From: a virus
Virus record (IMG/VR): IMGVR_UViG_3300020190_000328
Span: 1 to 24,946 of that record
Reading direction: 5' to 3' (one strand)
DNA length: 24,946 nucleotides
Positions 6,305-14,700 of the stretch are shown here, one piece after another. The position numbers and the translations under genes are program-made. The notes under the pieces were generated by a model. It worked only from the letters and a program-made list of their open reading frames with translations, searched no databases and was not told the DNA's origin. Position 1 is the first letter of the stretch; each line of letters begins with the position of its first letter.

Positions 6305-6774
6305 TATTCTCTCCAAGTCTTTTCTGCGGCCTTTAGGGCTTGCTCATTCATCTCATGGACAAGAGTATCCCAATCTTTTATAACACGCAATCCAGCCCAT
6401 TCTGGGCGCACGACATAGGGTGAAGCGGCCAGCAGTGTTGGGATACCTAGTTTTAAGGTTTCGGCACAGGTTATTGGGTCGTTATCAACGTACCATTCAG
6501 CCTTGCCAAACACTGCGGCTACTCGATGAACTTTCTCAGCTCTTAAATGGGAGTTTGGCTCGTCTAGCATTTCATAAAACGAGGGTTTTATCCCCTCTTT
6601 TTTTAGCCAGTCTTCAATTGGTAACTTGTCGTATGTTTCGTTGACTACCAAGCAAACACGACCAATTGAAAAATCGTGCATCATACGCCAGAGTGAAAAC
6701 CCCTGAGGATCTGGCTGTCTTAAAGCCAGAATTTCCGCTGGGCGAGCCAGCACAGAAAAGTTAAATATGATCAC
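6304..6774 (-). CDS. HAD-like protein with altered catalytic motif
   Basis: The C-terminal half, AEWYVDNDPITCAETLKLG (92-110) followed by IPTLL and RPEWAG, matches the motif IV region of phage HAD-superfamily phosphatases, including an Asp pair at D97/D99. Motif I, normally DxDxT at the extreme N-terminus, reads FNFSVLA (4-10): both Asp are replaced, so phosphatase activity by the usual mechanism is unlikely. GTG 6774 overlaps the previous stop (GTGA), and no room exists for a longer N-terminus carrying the missing motif without entering the previous gene. It may bind a phosphorylated ligand or protein rather than hydrolyse it. Confidence 0.7.
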   Translation of the reverse strand: MIIFNFSVLARPAEILALRQPDPQGFSLWRMMHDFSIGRVCLVVNETYDKLPIEDWLKKEGIKPSFYEMLDEPNSHLRAEKVHRVAAVFGKAEWYVDNDPITCAETLKLGIPTLLAASPYVVRPEWAGLRVIKDWDTLVHEMNEQALKAAEKTWRE

Positions 6775-7229
6775 CCGTCATACATCCCTTTTACTTGACG
6801 GTTCTTGAAAGTCACAAAAGCTGACGCTGGGCAGTAATGGCACAGATATTGGCGGTTTTCTTTTGGAACGCCAATCTTACGTCCAATCGTTTTTGACTCG
6901 TTCTCGTAGTCAGGGCACATCCCGGATGGGCGGTTATGTCGGTTAAAGCACTTTAGAGCTTCAACTTTTAGGTCGTTGCGCACTTCCCGTACTTCCCACT
7001 CGTTCTTTGCTAGCTCCTGTTTAATCTTGGTCTCATCACCAAGCTTCTCCCAAGTTTCTTGGTCGCATCGCAAGATTATTGACTTGTGTGCGTCAGGATC
7101 TGGATTTGAGGCTTGTCCAAGGTGACGATTACAGAGCTCAATAAGTTCCATATCGTATTCAGCTGGACCATCATAGTCGAGCATACGGTACATCGTACCA
7201 CAGGATTGACACGTCAAAAGACGGGGCAT
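6771..7229 (-). CDS. Zinc-ribbon protein of unknown function
   Basis: Two cysteine pairs, CQSCG at residues 7-11 and LCHYCP near residue 130, plus CFNRHNRPSGMCPDY around 93-107, suggest one or two structural zinc sites. Between them is a charged helical region. The ATG at 7229 has AGGAG eight bases upstream. Similar zinc-ribbon proteins occur in actinophages as I remember them, without a known role. It heads the cluster containing the HAD-like and barrel proteins, joined by four- and one-base overlaps, so the three likely work together or at least are co-translated. Confidence 0.72.
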   Translation of the reverse strand: MPRLLTCQSCGTMYRMLDYDGPAEYDMELIELCNRHLGQASNPDPDAHKSIILRCDQETWEKLGDETKIKQELAKNEWEVREVRNDLKVEALKCFNRHNRPSGMCPDYENESKTIGRKIGVPKENRQYLCHYCPASAFVTFKNRQVKGMYDG

Positions 7230-7260
7230 ATTGTACTCCTAATTAGGTTTATTTAATTAT

Positions 7261-7482
7261 TCAGTCTTCTGCGTAACCATATTCGTATTCATCATCAGAT
7301 GATACAGTAATCCCACGCATAAAGTCAACAACATTGTATTGAGTTTGTAGCATTTTTGCTCTGGTTACAGCGTAATCATCCGTGCGCTCTCCACCTCGTC
7401 CAGGGGTTAAGCTCTTTAGACGACCATCGTTGATACCACTATGAAGGTCGTCGTTCATCGATCTTGATGTATTTACTGCCAT
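7261..7482 (-). CDS. Small hypothetical protein (73 aa)
   Basis: ATG 7482 is preceded by GAGGAGG six bases upstream, the strongest ribosome-binding site of this region, placed right after the stop of the 607-residue protein. The N-terminal half is polar and basic (NDGRLKSLTPGRGGERTDD), the middle has a short helix, and the C-terminus is acidic and Tyr-rich (DDEYEYGYAED). No recognisable domain. It closes the low-complexity gene block; the next 30 bases hold the ribosome-binding site of the zinc-ribbon gene. Confidence 0.75.
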   Translation of the reverse strand: MAVNTSRSMNDDLHSGINDGRLKSLTPGRGGERTDDYAVTRAKMLQTQYNVVDFMRGITVSSDDEYEYGYAED

Positions 7483-7492
7483 TTGATCCTCC

Positions 7493-9316
7493 TCAGGTTC
7501 CTGGCCGTCTTGAGCGTTGACGGAAAGCTTGGCGCTTTAATTCACTGTCTGCTTGGCCTATAGCTTGCATAGCAACGCCAATATATCCAGTCTGACCTTG
7601 GGTCATGTCACGAGCCGGGGGCTTAGGGTGACGTGATGGACCAGTGTACGATGGGTTACCAAAGTCAGGACGTACAGCTCCTGTGATTGGGTTAATGTCG
7701 TGCCTAGAGGGTTCAACGGTATTTGAATTGGGCTGTTCACCGTATCTTCCTGCTTTGGCACCAGCTGGAACTGGCCCACGTCCACCAAAGCGACCAAGTG
7801 TGCCACCTCCTCGCTGAGTAACCCTATTAATGGGGGAGCTTGCCGGTGACCCGTTGTTTGCAGAGTTACCGTAGGTCATATCCCGCAGCGCAGATGGACT
7901 AATACCCATTGCCTGCATCTGCTCCCATGCTGCCCGGTTATACCCATTTAGCGCACCCATAGGTGCTCCACCTGCTGGGAGACCAGTGGTTGGGGCACCT
8001 GATGGCAATCCTCTAGTGTCTGCCATATAGTCCATAGTAGCTTGTGATGTGTACTCCGGACCTGGGCCATAAGTAGTACCACCCATTACACGGTCAGCAG
8101 CTCTGTTCCACATACGGTCGAGTACGCCAGGTCTCTTTCCTGGAAGACCAGTGGTTGGTGCTGGTGCGCCAGGACCACCCGCTGGTGCACCAGTCGTTGG
8201 TGCTCCTGTTGGGGCACCAGTTGTGGCTGGTGTGCCACCACGATACCGCTCTAGCCCGGTACCAGGAGTGGGTTCGGGGTCGTATGGGCGTGTTTCTGGC
8301 CGTCGTCGTGGTACTACGGGGCCCAGATCTGGGTCGTAATCACGGAAAGTGCCACCTTTTATGGGCTTTTCTATTTCAGGCATGGGTCTAGGTGTACCTG
8401 TTTCTGGTTTAGAAGCAGGATTACCGCTAGTGTCATAGTCCCCACCCATCCCCTCGTATTGTGGTGGCATTCCTCCGGTGTTTGAACCGGGCTGTCCTGG
8501 GCGGGGAACGCCAATGTCCATTACACCACGATCTTCAGGTTCCCACCCTTTTTCTGGATTTCCTTTAGGGGTAGGGGCCTTACCTGGGGGTGGAGGAGGG
8601 GTATCTTTAGCGGTAGGTGGGGGGAAGGAAGAAGGAGGTGCGGTAGGAGGTTGTTGTGGGGTGCCACCACCGCTTCCAAAAAATGGGTGGTTAGGGTCAA
8701 ACATAAAGTTTTGTAGGCTTGCTCCACGAGAAAGCGCAGTTGCACCAGCGCCAATTTGAGCCATGTTAAAGTCACCGTCAATGCTGGTGTTACCACCAGA
8801 TATAACTTGGTTACCGCCAACGTTGGTATTGGCGGATTGGTTCATGTTCTTGGCTTTGACTCTTTTATTTGATGTGTTTCCACTTTGCTGTGAGCCCATA
8901 TCTACTCCTCCGCCACCTGGCGCTGGTTGTCCACCTTTAGGTGTTTTTTCTTTAGATTCTTGATCTTTTTTGGTTTTTAATTTACCCATTTTACCAAAAA
9001 AGTTCTTTACGGTTTGCTCTTCTGAGCCGGGGCCGTAGGCAGTACCGCCCTGAGGGGCACGCATCGTTCCTGAAACTGACCTAGCTTGATAGGCAGTTCC
9101 TGGTGACTTACCGCCTGTGTTTATATCACGTGAGTAGCTTGACGCAAATCCGGGAGAACTTGGGTTACTACCGGATGCAGGTATTCCTGAGCTGTATGCA
9201 TTACGCAGTTGCCAGGAACCTGGTAGGGTTCCCTGCTGTTTAAGACGTTCCTGGTAGAAGTCAAAAGTTGGGGCCAGGTCTGGATTATTTGTATAAAAGT
9301 TTCCGTCAAAAGGCAT
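7493..9316 (-). CDS. Large Pro/Gly-rich, mostly disordered protein (607 aa)
   Basis: The ordered-looking ends (PTFDFYQERLKQQGTLPGSW near residue 15-34 and GYIGVAMQAIGQADSELKRQ near the C-terminus) flank a long low-complexity region: a Lys-rich segment, a Gly/Asn-rich segment (NVGGNQVISGGNTSIDGD), a proline-rich segment (PPSSFPPPTAKDTPPPPPGK) and a Gly-Ala-Pro-Thr repeat tract. GGTxYGPG occurs twice. No enzyme motif is visible. A structural or scaffold-like role, or a condensate-forming protein, is compatible with the composition but is inference. It sits in a run of similarly biased genes and starts two bases after the previous stop. Confidence 0.8.
   Translation of the reverse strand: MPFDGNFYTNNPDLAPTFDFYQERLKQQGTLPGSWQLRNAYSSGIPASGSNPSSPGFASSYSRDINTGGKSPGTAYQARSVSGTMRAPQGGTAYGPGSEEQTVKNFFGKMGKLKTKKDQESKEKTPKGGQPAPGGGGVDMGSQQSGNTSNKRVKAKNMNQSANTNVGGNQVISGGNTSIDGDFNMAQIGAGATALSRGASLQNFMFDPNHPFFGSGGGTPQQPPTAPPSSFPPPTAKDTPPPPPGKAPTPKGNPEKGWEPEDRGVMDIGVPRPGQPGSNTGGMPPQYEGMGGDYDTSGNPASKPETGTPRPMPEIEKPIKGGTFRDYDPDLGPVVPRRRPETRPYDPEPTPGTGLERYRGGTPATTGAPTGAPTTGAPAGGPGAPAPTTGLPGKRPGVLDRMWNRAADRVMGGTTYGPGPEYTSQATMDYMADTRGLPSGAPTTGLPAGGAPMGALNGYNRAAWEQMQAMGISPSALRDMTYGNSANNGSPASSPINRVTQRGGGTLGRFGGRGPVPAGAKAGRYGEQPNSNTVEPSRHDINPITGAVRPDFGNPSYTGPSRHPKPPARDMTQGQTGYIGVAMQAIGQADSELKRQAFRQRSRRPGT
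8147..8235. repeat. Imperfect tandem repeat coding Gly-Ala-Pro-Thr
   Basis: The plus strand repeats variants of GGTGCxCCAGTxGTTGG several times; on the minus strand it encodes (T)GAPTTGAP-type repeats, collagen-like in composition but not strictly Gly-X-Y. It lies inside the 607-residue protein and is a likely spot for repeat-number variation. Confidence 0.55.
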
Positions 9317-9317
9317 A

Positions 9318-9611
9318 TTACACGTTCCCCAAAGAGTTCATTGAGTACCTTCCAGTACCCTCAAAATCACCAGTCATAAGAGCCGGCATAACTGGAGTAC
9401 CCGACACCCATGACCTGTAGGATACCCCATATCTTGACATAGAAAAAACTGACATTAGATTGTGTTCTTGCTTTGCCATGCCACGAGTTTGTGGGAATAA
9501 TTGTTGGGGTACCACAGGGCGTGTTTGTCTAATCGTCTCAGGATCACTGATAGCTGCTTGTAGAGCCTGGTCTACAAGAAACTCCTGACGAGTGCCCCAT
9601 GGTTTTGCCAT
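9318..9611 (-). CDS. Hypothetical protein (97 aa)
   Basis: The ATG at 9611 lies one base after the stop of the preceding gene. The product starts with an amphipathic helix (TRQEFLVDQALQAAISDPET), continues with Pro/Arg/Gln-rich sequence, and ends with hydrophobic turns SYRSWVSGTPVMPALMTGD. It is less disordered than its neighbours and could be a small structural protein. I recognise no family. Tight spacing on both sides (one base each) marks it as a member of the low-complexity operon. Confidence 0.72.
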   Translation of the reverse strand: MAKPWGTRQEFLVDQALQAAISDPETIRQTRPVVPQQLFPQTRGMAKQEHNLMSVFSMSRYGVSYRSWVSGTPVMPALMTGDFEGTGRYSMNSLGNV

Positions 9612-9612
9612 G

Positions 9613-10053
9613 TTACTGACCTATACCGTCGTACTGGCTCATACCCTTTTTGGGTTTAAGATTGGGGCGCTTTATACCTTGTGGGTCTGCTTGGTCCGGT
9701 TCAGAGTAGGGCTTACTGTAGGGAACGTCAAAGCCCTGTAGATTCATATTCTCTTTGCCTTGCATACTTTTTGGTCGGCTTGTGCCCTTGCTTATGTCCT
9801 TTTTGGGTTTCTCAGTATTTTTGGGTTTCTCAGTAGTTGGACGAGGAATCCCATAAGGATTTGCTTCATCTTTACCTTGTATACCTTGGATGGATTTAGC
9901 TTGCCTGTAAAGGTCGCGCTTGTTTTGTTTATTTGCAACTCTGTCAGAGTCAGCAATTATTGGGTCAATAGCTGGTCCTGGGTTGCTTGATGGGCCAACC
10001 CAGTAATTCTTTATACCTGCAAGGCCACCACGAATGGTTGATTTAATACCCAC
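9613..10053 (-). CDS. Lys/Pro-rich disordered protein with GIKxTxRGG N-terminus (146 aa)
   Basis: GTG at 10053 has AAAGGAG with a 7-base spacer and lies 11 bases inside the preceding gene. The N-terminus MGIKSTIRGGLAG is nearly the same as that of the next gene upstream (MGIKTTFRGGMGG), suggesting a duplicated short signal. The rest is hydrophilic, with degenerate repeats: 'QGKxxxN' followed by 'GIxRP' and runs of Lys-Pro. Such sequence is expected to be unfolded and positively charged, so nucleic-acid or virion packaging contacts are conceivable. No known domain. Confidence 0.72.
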   Translation of the reverse strand: MGIKSTIRGGLAGIKNYWVGPSSNPGPAIDPIIADSDRVANKQNKRDLYRQAKSIQGIQGKDEANPYGIPRPTTEKPKNTEKPKKDISKGTSRPKSMQGKENMNLQGFDVPYSKPYSEPDQADPQGIKRPNLKPKKGMSQYDGIGQ

Positions 10054-10258
10054 TGTCCATCTCCTTTGCGGTTCCTAGCTCTTTGTAGGGGTCTCTAGAT
10101 GTGTCTTCTTCTACGTAAGCACCATCATCGTCTTCACGGTAGATAGGCAAGCTGTTTTCGTCAATGGAGGTGCGGCTGTTCATTTGCATTTTTTGAAGCT
10201 CTCCATGATGGGCGTGATAACCGCCCATTCCTCCACGAAATGTTGTCTTAATTCCCAT
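10043..10258 (-). CDS. Small protein with GIKxTxRGG N-terminus (71 aa)
   Basis: I place the start at ATG 10258 because the resulting N-terminus MGIKTTFRGGMGGYHAHHG matches that of the following gene (MGIKSTIRGGLAG); the frame is open back to an ATG at 10328 that overlaps the previous gene and lacks a ribosome-binding site. An AAGAG stretch upstream of 10258 is only a weak site. After the Gly/His-rich start the protein is acidic (YREDDDGAYVEEDTSRD). No domain recognised. Confidence 0.65.
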   Translation of the reverse strand: MGIKTTFRGGMGGYHAHHGELQKMQMNSRTSIDENSLPIYREDDDGAYVEEDTSRDPYKELGTAKEMDSGY

Positions 10259-10304
10259 TTTTGCTCTTTTCTTACGTGGTCCCGTCCAATTGGGGCCTAG
10301 TTTT

Positions 10305-10514
10305 TTATTTTGAGTTATCCCTAACACCATTCCAAGTGGTGCTTTGGGCTTTTGACTTGGCTATAACATCTTCGTACTGTTCTTGAATGCTTTTGTGTAA
10401 TTCTTGAGCTTGTTCAAGTGTCAGTCCAGGGTTGATACCCTCAACATATATTTTATACAAAGCATCTGCTAGGGTTAGTGGTGCTTGAATTTTTGGTGTG
10501 GTTACATCACTCAT
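10305..10514 (-). CDS. Small helical protein (69 aa)
   Basis: ATG 10514 has AGGAG six bases upstream. The sequence predicts a helix LTLADALYKIYVEGI, a turn NPGLT and a second helix LEQAQELHKSIQEQYEDVIAKS, that is, a compact helical hairpin, with a polar tail. It is one of the few clearly ordered proteins in this block. No family recognised. Confidence 0.7.
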   Translation of the reverse strand: MSDVTTPKIQAPLTLADALYKIYVEGINPGLTLEQAQELHKSIQEQYEDVIAKSKAQSTTWNGVRDNSK

Positions 10515-10550
10515 TGTATTCTCCTGTGTTGTTTGTTATTGGATATAGCT

Positions 10551-10973
10551 CTACTTGTATCTGGCGTCAGTTGCGTTACCATAGGCATCTTGTACCATGT
10601 TAGCGCCACCAACTTTACCAATTGCAGTACTTCTAGCCCAGTCTTGTCCCAATCCTGGGTTTTCCTTGCGTAGTTTCTTGTAGTTGCTCTTCAAGGACCC
10701 CATGTTACCTGCAGGCACACTGTACCCGGCTTGACTACTGTTGCTAATTGGAGAGATCTTTCCTTGAGCTGTATTCTCAGCGATTTCTTCTTTTGTCGGA
10801 GCTGGGGCGTTACGAGTTTTTGATGAAAATGCCATCACATTTGGTGCATAGTTGCCCACGGGCGCATTTGGGTTACTTGTACCAAAGCTACCTCGCGGTT
10901 TGCCTGAAGCAACTCCATGGGGGTTATCTCCACGACCTGCACCGTATCCTCCTGGACGGGTTCCACCAATCAT
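10551..10973 (-). CDS. Gly/Asn/Pro-rich hypothetical protein (140 aa)
   Basis: ATG 10973 is preceded by AAAGGAGG with a short spacer. The first half is Gly-rich and disordered (GGTRPGGYGAGRGDNPHG); the second contains a helix KEEIAENTAQGK and a basic segment SLKSNYKKLRKENPG with DWARSTAIGKVGG, which may fold or bind nucleic acid. No known domain. Both sides of the gene leave only about 30 bases to the neighbours, with the ribosome-binding sites in them. Confidence 0.7.
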   Translation of the reverse strand: MIGGTRPGGYGAGRGDNPHGVASGKPRGSFGTSNPNAPVGNYAPNVMAFSSKTRNAPAPTKEEIAENTAQGKISPISNSSQAGYSVPAGNMGSLKSNYKKLRKENPGLGQDWARSTAIGKVGGANMVQDAYGNATDARYK

Positions 10974-11001
10974 ATTTCCTCCTTTTACTAACTATAGTTT
11001 A

Positions 11002-11505
11002 TCATTTCCACGGCGGAGCTAGCGTTTTAAGAAGGCTCCGTCTTTGCATGTCAATTACCTCTTGCTGCTGTCTACCTATACCTCTTGGTATACCCCTTGG
11101 ACCAGCTTTACCATCGTTTGTTAACTGAACTGGCGCAGCACCTGGGGGTGCAAACTTCATGCCTTGTGATTGATATAGTAAGCCAGTTTGAAGGTTAAAC
11201 TCTTCTGGCCATAGGTAATCGCCAGTATTTATGCGTTCACCCTTGTGAACTCCTCGGCTATAGGGCCTAGTGTTGGTTCTAGCAACAGCGTTTACAATCT
11301 TGTCTTGTCTACGGTTAGAAGACATTGTACCCAGGTAGCCGTCCGGGTATTGAGTGTCGGGGTAACCACCCCATGCGGCTAAACGTGCGTCCTTAGCGTT
11401 CCTGAACGATGGGGTTGGGCCAAGCATAGGCTGGCTTTCTGGTACGTAAGGATCGTATCCTCCACCCCAGTCAGTAAACGTCTGCTGATTTGGACTAGCG
11501 GCCAA
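11002..11505 (-). CDS. Hypothetical protein (167 aa)
   Basis: TTG at 11505 is chosen because GGAGG lies five bases upstream; a TTG at 11517 is in frame but overlaps that site. The protein is rich in Gly, Pro, Tyr and Arg, with short ordered-looking parts (FRNAKDARLAAWGGYPD, DYLWPEEFNLQTGLLYQSQ) and a C-terminal amphipathic helix RQQQEVIDMQRRSLLKTLA. The TTG lies inside the end of the 46-codon gene upstream (overlap 11 bases), so its expression may depend on translation of that gene. No family recognised. Confidence 0.65.
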   Translation of the reverse strand: MAASPNQQTFTDWGGGYDPYVPESQPMLGPTPSFRNAKDARLAAWGGYPDTQYPDGYLGTMSSNRRQDKIVNAVARTNTRPYSRGVHKGERINTGDYLWPEEFNLQTGLLYQSQGMKFAPPGAAPVQLTNDGKAGPRGIPRGIGRQQQEVIDMQRRSLLKTLAPPWK

Positions 11506-11635
11506 GGGTTCCTCCAAAAGCTCCTAGAATACCGCCCTGTCCACCACCAACGTTTGAAATTGGCTTAGGTTTAGGAGTCTGTTTCTTTTCAGTTTTCTTC
11601 TTTTTAGAAGTTGAAGAAGTCTTCTTTGAGGACAT
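11495..11635 (-). CDS. Very small Lys-rich protein with Gly-rich tail (46 aa)
   Basis: ATG 11635 to TAG at 11495-11497. The product is MSSKKTSSTSKKKKTEKKQ, then PKPKPISNVGGGQGGILGAFGGTLGR: a strongly basic half and a glycine-rich half. An AAGGA/AAGAG stretch lies just upstream, inside the 53-codon gene, which it overlaps by 32 bases; it also overlaps the following gene. It fills what would otherwise be an empty stretch between the giant gene and the 167-residue protein. The coupled arrangement and biased composition matching the neighbours support it. Confidence 0.55.
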   Translation of the reverse strand: MSSKKTSSTSKKKKTEKKQTPKPKPISNVGGGQGGILGAFGGTLGR

Positions 11636-11765
11636 GTCGCTCTTTTTCCTTACGTTTTTGTTTGTACTCTAGCTTTTCTTGTTCTTCGTACACTTCGTCA
11701 AATACGTCGTCTATGTTTTGTAAATTAGCTAGCTTACGCCAATAATCGTTGCTGTACTTACGCAT
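11604..11765 (-). CDS. Very small charged helical protein (53 aa)
   Basis: ATG 11765 to TAA at 11604-11606, starting 25 bases after the stop of the giant gene; GAGG lies 11 bases upstream, a slightly long spacing. The sequence MRKYSNDYWRKLANLQNIDD continues as an acidic then basic helix (DEVYEEQEKLEYKQKRKEKER), probably a single long helix or coiled coil. No family recognised. Together with the nested 46-codon gene it accounts for the whole interval 11495-11765. Confidence 0.55.
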   Translation of the reverse strand: MRKYSNDYWRKLANLQNIDDVFDEVYEEQEKLEYKQKRKEKERHVLKEDFFNF

Positions 11766-11790
11766 ACTGTGTGTTACCTCTAAACATATA

Positions 11791-14700
11791 CTACTGGTTA
11801 TCTGGGTCTATTTGCGAAGTATTTCCAGAAATATTAGGAGTATTGTCAAATTGTGGTGATAATTTTTTATCCATTTGAAATTTTGTTAGTGGTTTAGGAC
11901 GGCTTGGGTTTGGATTTGTTACCGGAACTGGATATTTAGCAGCTTGTGATATAGCATCTTCTTTCACAAACTTAGGAGTTGCACGTCTAGCCTGCGCCGA
12001 CTCTGTTGATTCCTGAATTTCTGATATCTTTGCTTCCGGCAAAACAACAGAACTAGTACCAACTGGAAGTTCTTTATTTGTCCTCCCTGGCGTCATAGTA
12101 TCAGGACCTTCGCTACCAACGTTTATGGGGAATCTTACTGAACCGGAACGGACATTAGTCCTCGTAGAACCACTGATTGGTTGGTTGTTGACAACAATAG
12201 GTGGCCCAGGCTGTCTAGACCTTAGCTCATCTTCAACAAATCTGTCTAGAAAGTCTGGCGTTTCAAATCCTGGTCCTATCGGCATGTTTGCGTCAATGGC
12301 TTTTCCAATATTTTGTCTAACCTGTCCTGAAATAGCATAGGAGTCTGGAAGAGATTCTAAAATAGAAGCTAACTTAGTAGAATCTGACACAGGAGCAGTA
12401 TCTCGGGGTTGTGGTTTGACCTTTTGAGGGATACCTCTAACCATGTTTCCAAATCGCACCATGTTTCCTGTAGAACGCATCGTTCCTCTCCGTGTCCATT
12501 TTGGTTTTTCATCTTTATCTTTAGCCTTATCGCCTAGTGTTTCAGGTGCGGTTTTCGACTGTGTGTTGGGGTTACCTTTAGCTACTGTTTCTTTTTGCGC
12601 GACTTCAACCCCTTTTACCGTTCCAGAAACACGTCCACCTGGCGTTGTCACTTCAAAGGTGTGCCCCACGTCTTTTCCTACGATGGCTGCACCTATCGGT
12701 GATTTTGATGACAATCGTGGGTGTTTTCCAACGGATGATTTTTCACCTGTAGGTATTTCATACGTTTGTGTTATACCATTTAGCTCTAATGTAACGTGCT
12801 TACCTGGACCAACTCCTGGTGTAGCAAATGGATCTATAATAGTATGGTTATCTAGTTTGTGCTCTAGTTCACTAATTCTGGATTCATGCCTTGTTTGCTC
12901 AGCAAGATTAGCTACGTGTTCGGCGTTTTCTCTCAAGTCTCCGAAAGCTGCAGATTCAGCTAGCTGATCAGCTATTTTTTGCCGACCAGTTGTTTTTAGT
13001 TCCTGAAGCTGGCTTTGTATATCTTTGAAGTCATATGTAGTTAGTTGATGTTCGCCAGTACCCGCACGTGAACCAACAGACGGCACACTACCACTACTTG
13101 ATCCAACAGATGCTGTACTACTATCAGCGGTAGGTGCTTGGACGACCTTATCAATTGGGTTTATGCTTGTATACTTAACGATGCCACTGTCATCCATCTT
13201 CGTTTGTTTAGAAATGAGCCAGTTGCGGCCTTTGCGTTGCCTATCTTGGAGATCGTTAGACGCAATTGGATAGTTATAGGTTCCAGGTTGTTCTTCCTGA
13301 AAGGCAAGGTTCATTGGATCTATCAATGGGCTGTCTTCATTTTCAGTAACTATATCTCCCATTCTATTTTTTGCATATCTGCGTAATGGGTCTACACCTG
13401 CAAACTGGTTGCCGGTTACGGGAATTCCTGTTGTTGCGCCGTACCTAATGCTACCATCATCATTTATTATCTTTTTACGTCTTTGGGGCAAAAATGGTAG
13501 TGCTGCATAACCAGACACACCAGCTGGTGCGGACAAAGGTGAGAGTGGTTCGGTAAGTTTTGCTTTTGCTAGTGCTTGTGCTTCTTTTTGATGGCGTTCC
13601 GCTTCTCTGTACCTTTCGTTAAGTGCGTCAGCTACTTTATCAGTCTTACCTTCTTTTGCATCTTGAAGTCTCCGTTCTTGCGATTCGGATCTTGGAGTAA
13701 TACCAGAAGCTGTAGCTTTGTAACCACGTTGTCTAACAGCGCGGGCATAAGCTGCGTCTTCTGGAGTGAAGTCTCCTCTACTAAGTCTTGCAATTCGTTC
13801 TGCTTTATCAGTTAGCCCCATCTCCTGTAAAAGGGATCCCATCTCAGGTGGAGCTTCTGGGAACATTTTTTCAGGTATCTTTTTTTCATCGTCAGAATAT
13901 ACAACTTGACCTGATTCATCAAGCTTTGGAAAACTACTAAGTATGTTATTTATGGCTATTTCTGCTGGTAGGTCCTTATTACGAGTGTAGTCGTTATATT
14001 TTTCCCAATCCTTTTTTTCTCTCTCTGAGGGGTTATGGGTGTATTCTACATCTCCAATATCCTCAACTTCCATACCAATTACGTCTTCGACGCCAGCCCA
14101 CGACAGTCCCGCAGGGAATATTTTGCGCCCATTTACCTCACGGTTTTCGGTTGTGTAGTATTTACCCCCGTACACACGTCGTTTGATTGTCCTTTTCTCA
14201 GCAGATGGGGGGGTTCCAAGTAAACGTTCAAGTATGGTTGCTCGTATTTCGTTGCTAACTCTTGCAGTACCTTTATCTCCTGCCGAATCTTCCTTAAGTT
14301 TTGGTCTTCTTACTGTTTCTCCGCCTACATCTATTTCTTCATAGACAAAATCACTAGTCCTTACGTCGAACTCAAGCTCTGACTGGTTTCTTATCCTCTG
14401 AATGTGCCGTTCAACGGCTTTTCTACCTGCGTCTTTAATTTCCCGTGTTACCTGCCCACGTTTTGCACTATGTCTTCTTTTTTCAGCCTCGTATTCTTCT
14501 AAACCTTTATCGTCCATGGCGTAGGAAAATCTATCTGGAGGGTCACCAGGAGGTGACATACCTTCAACTTCTTCACCGGCTGCGTTTAATTTAGTGTGCG
14601 TGCCTGCTTCTATATCTTTTCTTGTTTGTTCTTCGGCGCTTCTTCGTAATCTTCTAGCTTCTTCCAGGTCTTTTAAAGCAGAAGCTATGTGTATACTTCT

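Noticed and set aside
8521-8820. 99-codon minus-strand frame inside the 607-residue gene
   Set aside because: Out-of-frame reading of the Pro-rich repeats; Leu/Thr-rich sequence typical of a frame-shifted repeat.
10989-11000. AACTATAGTT palindrome between two genes
   Set aside because: Ten bases of AT-rich palindrome are expected by chance in a short AT-rich gap; no second copy seen nearby.
12443-12967. 174-codon open frame on the plus strand opposite the GreA-like segment
   Set aside because: Antisense to a strongly supported domain, no ribosome-binding site; its length follows from the codon bias of the real gene.
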